Part shown: piece after piece, positions 56,436 to 64,000 of the stretch | How the letters are laid out: each line of letters begins with the position of its first letter | Numbering within the stretch: position 1 is the first letter of the stretch | Position numbers and translations under genes: made by a program | Source: Zasmidium citrigriseum | Lineage: Eukaryota; Ascomycota; Dothideomycetes; Mycosphaerellales; Mycosphaerellaceae | Assembly: GCA_002786025.1 (NCBI GenBank) | Contig: NHNW01000043.1 | Coordinates: 248,001-312,000, forward strand | Length of the DNA: 64,000 nt | Direction of reading: 5' to 3' | The notes under the pieces: model-generated | Database searches by the model: none | Told to the model about the DNA's origin: nothing | The model's input: only the letters and a program-made list of their open reading frames with translations

Positions 56436-57136
56436 TTACATCACGACACCCGAGTTGGAGGCGATACGCTGTGAACGTCAAAGTCAGCCATGTTCATCCC
56501 ACATCTTTGTTGATGATGGTATACTCACCGGCCAAAGCTCAGCAGCCTCCTTACCCACAGGACCCGTGATGGCGGAGCCCTTCATGTCACCCTTGGGGTT
56601 GACGATCTGCAATATCCCAATCAGCTTTCCACTCCTCAAGATCACCGTCGCTTTTTTCATTATATCTTACCACACCGGCGTTGTCCTCAAAGTAGAGGTA
56701 AACACCATCTGCTCTCCTCCACGGCTTGCTCTGGCGGACGATGACGGCAGGCATGACCTTCTTGCGGAGTTCCGGCTTGCCCTTCTTGACGGTGGCCATG
56801 ACCATGTCGCCGACACCGCCGGCGGGGAGACGGTTGAGGCGCGCACCGAAGCCCTTGACGGAGATGATGTAGAGGTTACGGGCGCCCGAGTTGTCGCAGC
56901 AGTTCATGACTGCGCCGCTGTGGGGGTATTGTCAGTCTTTTCCGTCTTTCTCCATATCTTTCTGAGGCGTTTTCGAGGCTCGAGGGGATCGGAGAGGAGG
57001 GTGGTCGATGGGGACGTACACTGGCAGACCGAGAGTCATCTTCAGCTTGTTACCGGACATGGAACCGCGTCTGGCAAGTCAGTATCGCCTCATCTTCCTG
57101 CGCATTGAGTGTGTCTCACCCTCTTGCGCCAGACAT
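56436..57136 (-). CDS. RPL23: 60S ribosomal protein uL14 (L23)
   Basis: Five small exons (57136-57120, 57070-57020, 56917-56671, 56606-56529, 56468-56436) give 141 residues, near the usual length of about 137-140. uL14 lies at the subunit interface of the large ribosomal subunit. The sequence [20 protein letters not shown] followed by [20 protein letters not shown] and the block [20 protein letters not shown] is characteristic. The C-terminus has [20 protein letters not shown]. Such multi-intron structure is usual for fungal ribosomal-protein genes. Introns are 49, 102, 64 and 60 nt. The identification is certain; gene naming follows the yeast L23 scheme. Confidence 0.97.
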
Positions 57137-57437
57137 CTTGACGGTGTGTTAGTGGGTGGTTGTGGTGGTGTGTCGTGTGGCTCCGTCGCCTGCAAATTCG
57201 AAATCGTCAAGCAGAGGGCAAGTCGTGAAGTCGCGGAGCCAACTTCGAGATTTCGCCGATGTGGGCGGCGCCTGCCAAGCCAAACCGGATCTTGCCGCAC
57301 CGCGCCGATCAGAAGCGAGCCATCAATCAATCAGTCAATCAAAGGAAGAGCATGAATTGAAGAAGATGTATGTTCTCAAATTGTACCATTCGTGCTATCT
57401 ATCGTCACAGTATGCCAATGCCATGCCAACTTTTGTT
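57137..57437. other. Short intergenic stretch
   Basis: This gap serves as the promoter of the ribosomal-protein gene and 3' flank of the epsin gene; nothing else is recognised. Confidence 0.35.
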
Positions 57438-59083
57438 TCATCCCAACAGATCGTCCATCCCGCTGCTGCCTGTACTCGGCTTCTGCTGCTGCGACTGAGG
57501 AGCGGCCATCGCTGCAGGCGCATTGGCTCCATACAGTCCTGCTTGACTCTTCTGTTTCGCCATATCTGCAATCGTGAGGCCCTTCTGCGCGGGTGCATTC
57601 TTCTTCGCGCCAGTGCCTGACAGCAGACTGGCGAAAGCATCTCCACCACCAGACTTCTTCGCCGGCTGGCTTCCAATGCTTGCTGCTGGCGATGTAACTC
57701 CTGAGCCAGGCCCGGCAGCGGGCTGCTGTCCTTGGTTGACGTTGACAGATGTAAAGTAGTTTGGTCCAGATGGTTGATAGCCACTTGGCTTGGGTGCTTG
57801 CATCGAGGGCGAAGACATTGCCGACATCGACGGCGTGGTACTGCTCGGGGGTGGGGAGGTCGTGGAGAAGATATTGCTGAAGTTGGCATTTCCCGACTGT
57901 GGCGCGGGCTGAGCGAACTGCGTGTTGGACGAAGTCGTCGAGACTGGAGGTGGAATGGAGCTGTAGTTCGGCTTGGGAATGCTGGGGATTGTCGAGGCTG
58001 CTGGTGCAGTCGTGGCGGGTGTCGCGGATTGGAAATCGTCAAAATCATCGTCGTCTGCTGGGGCCAGCGCTGCGGACGATGAAGGCGCAGCGATGGGTGC
58101 AGGCGCAGAGGTTGTAGCAGGCTCATCGCCAAAGTCGAACAAGTCAACCTCTGGTTCCTTGGGTTTGGGTGGTTCGACCTTCTTAGCTTTGGCCTTCGCA
58201 GGAGCATCGGCTTTCCGTCTGCCAGGAGTAGCTTGTGCACCACCGTCGTCGAACTCGTCGTATTCTTCGAAGGTATCCGCTCCTCCGCTTCGTCCACCTG
58301 GACCCTCATCGTAGTCGTTTTGTTCTCCACCAAAACCACCACCGTCGCCATATACAGTCCGTCCTGCGCCTCCAAACTGTGAAGGGTATCCACCACTCTC
58401 GCTGCCGAATCCTCCATATCTGCTGGATCCACTGCCCGGTCCGAATCCCAGCCCAGATCCTCCCTCAACACCTCCATACTTGTTCTTTGTAGCTCTTGCT
58501 TTCTTCCTCTCCGCCCGAATCCGGTCGACGTCGCTGAGAAGCTCGACCAGCTCTTTACTTCGATTCCTCACATTTATGCCCTGATCTTTGCCGTTCTGAT
58601 CGATGTAATGGAATTGCCGTAGCATCTTCAAGAGTGACATGTGCGAGCGCGCGTCGTCGATAACCCGCTCGGAGCCGTTCTTGACCAGGAACTCCATGAG
58701 CTGAAGTGCTTTGTAGATCTGACGCCATTCTTCTGCAGACTTTTCGGTGAAGCGTTTGTATATCATGGGCATGATCTCATTCAGAAGCTGGCTATGAGAA
58801 GTTAGTATGGATTGTGTATCGGGACTGGTTCCGCCTACTAGTTAAAGGTGCCGTTTGCGATCTCCTGCATCATGGTGGAAGAAGCTCCCCAGGGCTCGTT
58901 GTTGGTCGCTTCTCGCACCTTGGCCTCCATCTCGGTATAGTTCATGACAGCTGTGACATTGGTCAGCTTCTATGCCGACTCTCGTTCTTCGCGATGCGCA
59001 CCATTCTGGACCTTCCTGACGCCAGCTTTCAGGTCGTAGAGCGTCAGGTTGCTGACCTGGTCGCGGAGGCTGTTGAGATCCAT
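57438..59083 (-). CDS. ENT3: ENTH-domain epsin-like adaptor (Ent3 type)
   Basis: Three exons (59083-59002, 58950-58839, 58791-57438) give 515 residues. Ent3-type epsins bind phosphoinositides and clathrin adaptors at the trans-Golgi and endosome. The ENTH domain occupies the N-terminus: MDLNSLRDQVSNLTLYDLKA, then ATNNEPWGASSTMMQEIANG and MIYKRFTEKSAEEWRQIYKA. The domain ends near VDRIRAERKKARATKNKYGG. The C-terminal two thirds are Gly-, Ser- and Pro-rich with several acidic stretches suited to adaptor or clathrin binding (DLFDFGDEP and DDDDFDDF motifs); the protein ends in GMDDLLG. Introns are 51 and 47 nt. The lack of UIM-like repeats supports Ent3/5 rather than Ent1/2. Confidence 0.9.
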
Positions 59084-59759
59084 CTTGGCGAGGTTACAGT
59101 GTGAATGCGACCTAGTGGCGTCGAGAGAAGTGGCAGGTCACCGCCGGTGGTCAGTCTTGTGGTGATCAGGACGACAATGCTCAATAGCTTCGGTGTTTCT
59201 TTGGGGCTGTTTTGCGGAGGGCGGGCTTCTCCTGACGGGAAGAGCCGCACCTGCCGTGCCGAGCCATCCAAGTGAAAGTGACGATTCGATTTGTGCAGAA
59301 GACAACTCTTCCATCTTTCACAAACCACACTGCATTGAAGATTGGAGTGTCTCATCTCGTTTGGAATTCCCTTGATCTGTAATTGATTGTACAATAGGTA
59401 TGCAGCCCCAATCCATTCACTCTACTCCTCGGCAGCCCCCTTTTGCTGGAGACGACCTGCTGAAGCTCAATGCCTAGCTGCTCTGCTTTCTCGCACCCTC
59501 GGCGAGCTGTAAAAGTACAGTAAGTGCATCCGCATTGATCGGGCTATACCGGCCAGCAGCAGCAGCTCCACGGGCCCAGTCGACGCATCGCGCCGTCATC
59601 ACGGGGGTGCAGGCGGGCACATACAGCTCTTTCTCGCCAAGTAGCTGCTTTGGCTGCTCGGAGTCTTGTCGGCAAGCAGCGGCCGGTGGATTGACGTTGA
59701 CCTGGCAGCAGATTGTGCCTGCCCCGCGTTGTGCCCCTCCATCCATTTTTCTGGCCATC
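59084..59759. other. Divergent promoter region (epsin / cyclophilin)
   Basis: About 680 bp between the two start codons. No additional gene is recognised. Confidence 0.4.
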
Positions 59760-60554
59760 ATGTTTGCACGCCCTTCTGCCACCACCACGCTGCTCAACAG
59801 CACCCGTCTCGCCTCCCGACCGGCCTTCAGAGCTTGCCAGCAGCCCATTGCCCACCGTCAGTTCCACGCCTCGTCCGCCAACATGGTCGTCAAAGCCTAC
59901 TTCGATTGCACCTGGGAGGGCCCCAAGCTCGAGTGTGACGCCAACGGCAAGGTTGTCAGCCAGGACAACGACAGCAAGCGTATGCAATGTCCGGGTGGAA
60001 TGGTTGACCATAGCTAACATGTCCAAGCCCGCGAGGGCCGCATCAACTTCGAGCTCTTCGACGATGTCGTCCCACGCACCGTCGAGAACTTCCGTGCCCT
60101 CTGCACTGGCGAGAAGGGCTTCGGCTACGCTGGATCCAAGTTCCACCGTGTGATTCCCGAGTTCATGCTCCAGGGTGGTGACTTCACCCGTGGTAACGTA
60201 TGTCTCGGGTATTCCCCCTATCTCCCCTACATCCACTGACAAGGCTTCCAGGGCACTGGCGGCAAGTCCATCTACGGCGAGAAGTTCGCCGACGAGAACT
60301 TCAAGCTCCGACACGACAAGCCCTTCCTCCTCTCCATGGCCAACGCCGGCCCCAACACCAACGGCTCTCAATTCTTCGTCACCACTGTCGTCACCTCGTG
60401 GCTCGACGGCCGTCACGTCGTCTTTGGCCAGGTCGTCCCAGGCGACAAAAACTCTGTCAGTGTGGTCAAGTCGATTGAGGCTTGCGGATCTTCGTCTGGT
60501 GCTATCAAGTCGAAGGGTAACCCACCTACCATCAAGGCCTCCGGCACCGCCTAG
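59760..60554 (+). CDS. Cyclophilin with mitochondrial presequence (dual-isoform candidate)
   Basis: Exons 59760-59979, 60028-60197 and 60252-60554 give 230 residues. Cyclophilins are peptidyl-prolyl isomerases bound by cyclosporin A. From the first Met a basic, Arg/Ser-rich presequence ([20 protein letters not shown]) suggests mitochondrial targeting; a second in-frame Met at 59883 ([11 protein letters not shown]) begins the mature cytosolic-type form. The catalytic region includes [36 protein letters not shown], the Gln/Phe block [15 protein letters not shown] and [17 protein letters not shown]. In Neurospora one cyclophilin gene is known to yield both mitochondrial and cytosolic forms; the layout here is consistent with that. 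Introns are 48 and 54 nt. Confidence 0.93.
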
Positions 60555-61875
60555 ATGGAAGTGAAAGAAGATGGACACAAAAGTGGATAGAGACTGCATC
60601 GTATGGTCAAGCAGCCATAGAGGTAGTCAAGCAATCGATGTATACGGCCATGGATGGACTGCACTCTGGCATACGCCGGGTGTGTGTAAAGTATAAGTTG
60701 TTTCATGAGGACCCCTTGTCATCCCTTTCTATCAAGTCTGGTACTTGATTTCCCGCTAGGTTCGTATGAAGCTGACAGCCCAAAGCGTATCGACGACAGA
60801 TTGTTGCACGGCGTTGACTGGTTGTGTTGTGAGATGTTGCTGGATGGATTGCTGGCGACATGACGTTGGGTTAAGCATGTTGGAACTGCCAATCCCAAGC
60901 GAACACATTTTCGCTGCAGGCAAGTCATTCGTCTTTGACTTCACATAGTTCGACGACGATGGTCGACATCGATATGTGGCGAGTCGACAGAATGGCTGCG
61001 GTTCTCCAAGGCTCATCGAAATCTGTCTTCGCCTCACAGCATCGAATACGACGGATGGACTGTTCTCGCCGTCGATGCCGTACGCTCTCACCCTTTTCAG
61101 GAGAACCCGCGGACTGCGAGGATAGAAGCCGGGCGTATTTCGCATCTGCGAGAGTACAGGGCACATGTGAGACGCCGAGATTCGCACACCGCATTGCTGT
61201 CTGATTATTCAATGTTCCTGAGCGCCTGGAAGACTCGCAACTGTCGCATACTGCAATTGATGCGAGGCTTTTAGAATTTGACTCCGCCTCACAGCAATGA
61301 CGAGACGTGCATAGATGAGCAGGAAGAAGTCCACGCATAACCAGGTTGTGCAGGTTTCTGGGATTCGTCGCTCGTGTTACAGGCGTGTTTCGAAGTTCTG
61401 GCTCTGCCGCCGGCATTTGATGGCCAGCAGTGACCAATGAAATGCGCGCCTAAATTTAAATGTCGACCCTGCAGACGAGGTGGTAGCTTAACAAGCACAG
61501 GTGAACAAGCGCTGCTGGGGCGGATGCGACCAGACGTGGATTTTCAGCCTCCGTATCACTCTGGTCTTCTTCTTGGCGGGCGATTGACCTGGTGATGATG
61601 ATGCTGCTGTTGCTTTAGTGTTGATCTTCTGTTTCATGTTTGGATGCTTGACGGCAACTGCGCGCGCACGTGAAAGTGAGACCCTGAACGCGCCGCCGCC
61701 GACTCCACACGGGGCGCCCTGCTGTCGTTGCGGTGCTGAGGACTGACGACGGGCAAGACGGGGAGCTGCTGGACACGCGAGCATTGCACTTCCTCCCTCT
61801 ACTTACTAACTGGTGCTGGCCGCCATCCGCTCCCCACCGCACCCAACGAATCTCTCCGCCACCGCACCCCCGAGC
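60555..61875. other. Intergenic region with weak promoter signals
   Basis: About 1.3 kb of non-coding sequence. A CACGTG palindrome lies near 61667, about 200 bp upstream of the next start. Minus-strand frames (for example 60925-61437) lack protein character. Confidence 0.4.
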
Positions 61876-64000
61876 ATGGCCGACGACGACAGCGGCGCCG
61901 CCAAACCCGCCAAGGGCTCGCGCTTCCTCAAGAAGAGCAAGTGGGGCAAGATATTCAAGGAGGACGACTCGGGCGCCGCTGGCCGGCAGGGCACCTTCAA
62001 GCTCAACGAAGACGTCGTCGACTTCCTCAAACCCTCCACCGAGAAGAACGTCCCCAAGATCGACATCGCCATCGCCAAGCGCTGGCCCGACGCTCATGAG
62101 GTCCGTCGCGCCGACGAGGCCAGTCCTCTGCCGCAGAGCACTTTCACCAAGCCGAAGAGGAGGAAGGGACTCACGGTGAGCTTTGTCAAGACGCTGCCAG
62201 AGATTATTGGCGAGGGCGGCGATGATGCGGCGGATCCGCCGAGGGAGATTTCGAGGTTGAAGGCTATGGTGAGTAGGAGTGTTTCGGATAGGAAACCTGG
62301 ATCTACGGACTTTGGACGAGGAGGACCGAGGTCGCCGCCTTTGCAGCAGGTGCGAGAACAACAGCCACCGCCGAAAGCTAGTCAGGACGATGAGGAGGAT
62401 TTCGTGCCTCAGCCTGTTAGGAGGGTGCAGACGTCACATAATGAGTTCTCGCCGCCGGTGCAGAGGAAGCATGCTTCACCACCGCTAGGTCCGGCACATG
62501 CTCATAAGCCGAGTTTCGGGAGGACTCCGACGGGCTTTGGGGATCAGGATATGGAGCATGAAACGCCGCTGGACACCCCTGTTGATAGGCTGGATGCCAT
62601 TATGGGGAGATTCAACATGCAGGAGGCTGAGAGGCCGAGCTCAAGAGAGCGTCCCACTGTTGTGACGACTTTCGACGATAGCAGGCAGGATCCAGGACCT
62701 ATCAGTGGGCATCCAGATATGCGTTCGAAGAAGCCTTATGCCGGACTTTCTCCCAAAGATGCAGCATCGCCAGTGGCCCAGAAGCGAAGGGAGATGAGCG
62801 TCAATGAAGGGATGATGTTCAGGCGAGCGAGCATGCTGATTCAGAAAGGAGACGAGGAAGACGAAGACAGTCCACCACAGAGCGGACAATATGCGCCGCC
62901 ACAGCCTGGATTCCAACAGCCTATGCTCGCAGCACAACAGTCCAATTCTTCTTCAGTTGGCACAAGCCAACCAGAACTTTTCTCGCCTCCAGATTCTGGT
63001 CTGACGCCTGAGACAGCCATTACACCTGGCAGCTTCAATCCATTCGACGATCCGAAATACGTTAAACGCCATTCTCGGGAGACTGCGCCGGAACAGATCC
63101 CACAACTACAACCGCAATCGTTACGACAGACAGCAAGGCCACAGCGCTCGCAGCAGCCAGCAGATCCTTATCAGTACCCGCAAAGGAATGCCTCGAGAGA
63201 ACACATTCAAGCTTCACGAAATGCCTCTTCATCTGAGTATCGAGTACCTCAAATCTCGGCGCCACAGCCTCAAGACCACCAGAGGGTGTCATCCCGCGAT
63301 GGTGGGTATATGCGTGCCATGCAACCGCCGGAAGGAGACTTCAATCCTTCGAGAGCTGCGCCAGTTCCATCACAGTCGCAGAATATGCGAGTACCTTCGG
63401 ACACTTCGTCTCGGGATCGATCAAGATCGCCTGGCCTACGAGATCGCTTGTTTGAATCTGCGGCAGCTTTGGAAAGGCTGGAGTCGGACAGGTCAGATCG
63501 GTTGGAGAAGCCTACAATGTTCACTCGGCCCAATGGCTCCTCAACCAGTATCAACATGTTTGCGCCGAGCGCACCGCATTCACGGACTGGCTCGAGAGAT
63601 GGCACATCTTCTCCAAAACTACTTCAGCCGACCGTTTCTGGATCACAACAGCCACCGTCTCCGCGATTTCAGAGCCCATCATACAGCCAGAGTCCGCAGA
63701 ACCAGAGTCCTCGCTCCTCACTGCTTGGTCCTGGTAGAGGCGCCGTATCTCCGTCTGGACCATCTCCGAGACCACGGGCAAGCCCAGAAGAATACTTCTC
63801 GGCGCCGAAAGTCAGTCAATCACAGGCAGTGAGATCTCCAGCTGCGCAGCTCCGCCAGGAGGACGCGGAACGGCCTGGGTCTTCTCAATCAAATCACTCG
63901 TCTGGTCGACCAGCTGTATCCCCATTGCCGCCTGAACATGGCAATCCCGCTGCAGATGCTGCCTTTGCAGACTTCGCAGGTCGTGTAGCGCACATGAAGG
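61876..64000 (+). CDS. Large Ser/Pro/Gln-rich disordered protein, 5' part (runs off right edge)
   Basis: From Met 61876 (MADDDSGAAKPAKGSRFLKK) the frame stays open to the end of the window, 708 codons without a stop or a clear intron. The first 100 residues are basic and may be ordered: KSKWGKIFKEDDSG, GTFKLNEDVVDFLKPST, IDIAIAKRWPDAHEVR. After this the protein is mainly Pro/Ser/Gln-rich with short acidic patches and repeated phosphosite-like SPP/SPR segments, typical of regulatory scaffolds. Nothing in it matches a domain I recognise. It is preceded by about 1.3 kb of non-coding DNA. The C-terminal half is outside the window, so a domain there cannot be excluded. Confidence 0.65.
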   Translation, partial: MADDDSGAAKPAKGSRFLKKSKWGKIFKEDDSGAAGRQGTFKLNEDVVDFLKPSTEKNVPKIDIAIAKRWPDAHEVRRADEASPLPQSTFTKPKRRKGLTVSFVKTLPEIIGEGGDDAADPPREISRLKAMVSRSVSDRKPGSTDFGRGGPRSPPLQQVREQQPPPKASQDDEEDFVPQPVRRVQTSHNEFSPPVQRKHASPPLGPAHAHKPSFGRTPTGFGDQDMEHETPLDTPVDRLDAIMGRFNMQEAERPSSRERPTVVTTFDDSRQDPGPISGHPDMRSKKPYAGLSPKDAASPVAQKRREMSVNEGMMFRRASMLIQKGDEEDEDSPPQSGQYAPPQPGFQQPMLAAQQSNSSSVGTSQPELFSPPDSGLTPETAITPGSFNPFDDPKYVKRHSRETAPEQIPQLQPQSLRQTARPQRSQQPADPYQYPQRNASREHIQASRNASSSEYRVPQISAPQPQDHQRVSSRDGGYMRAMQPPEGDFNPSRAAPVPSQSQNMRVPSDTSSRDRSRSPGLRDRLFESAAALERLESDRSDRLEKPTMFTRPNGSSTSINMFAPSAPHSRTGSRDGTSSPKLLQPTVSGSQQPPSPRFQSPSYSQSPQNQSPRSSLLGPGRGAVSPSGPSPRPRASPEEYFSAPKVSQSQAVRSPAAQLRQEDAERPGSSQSNHSSGRPAVSPLPPEHGNPAADAAFADFAGRVAHMK

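Noticed and set aside
60925..61437. A 170-codon minus-strand frame downstream of cyclophilin
   Set aside because: Cys/Ser/Arg-rich composition without any pattern; likely non-coding.

Overview
The window looks like nuclear DNA of a filamentous ascomycete (Pezizomycotina). Genes are dense. Introns are short, about 47-102 nt, mostly GT-AG with CTRAC/CTAAC-type branch sequences. The gene set includes fungal hallmarks: a HET-domain protein, a GH76 mannanase-like protein, a cytochrome b5-acyl-CoA dehydrogenase fusion, an HMT1-type half ABC transporter, a LaeA-like methyltransferase and a tricalbin. A Dothideomycete is my guess from protein style, not proven. I reconstructed exon structures by hand from frame continuity and splice consensus; they are predictions.

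Layout. 1-5.2 kb: the 5' part of a secreted GH31 alpha-glucosidase (leaving the window on the left), a divergent flavin monooxygenase, and two tandem small membrane-protein paralogues, the first interrupted by an in-frame TAG. 6.3-17.7 kb: a TPR/Ulp1-like protein whose protease Cys is Ser, a zinc alcohol dehydrogenase, an F-box-like protein divergent from importin Kap120, and a cytochrome b5-ACAD fusion. 17.8-29 kb is more accessory in character: an SDR lacking the catalytic Lys, a large uncharacterised membrane protein, an NTF2-like protein, a HET-domain protein, a 1.7-kb gene-free stretch with a decayed direct repeat, and a glycine-zipper protein. 29.6-44 kb: vacuolar alkaline phosphatase, LaeA-like methyltransferase, HMT1, GH76 and a small 2EXR/F-box-like protein, separated by long gene-poor gaps. 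44.5-64 kb: mainly housekeeping genes (STI1/Hop, tricalbin, ribosomal protein uL14, Ent3-type epsin, cyclophilin), plus an SDR-ALDH pair and the 5' part of a long disordered protein that runs off the right edge.

No single biosynthetic cluster is evident. Functional links visible are modest: adjacent SDR and ALDH genes that could act on an alcohol/aldehyde substrate, and several divergent gene pairs that may share promoters (GH31/monooxygenase, F-box/Kap120, HMT1/GH76, epsin/cyclophilin). No tRNA, rRNA, CRISPR array or intact transposon was recognised. The most unusual items are the apparent pseudo-protease (Cys to Ser with the rest of the catalytic set kept), the tandem membrane-protein pair with an internal stop, and the SDR with Cys in place of the YxxxK lysine.
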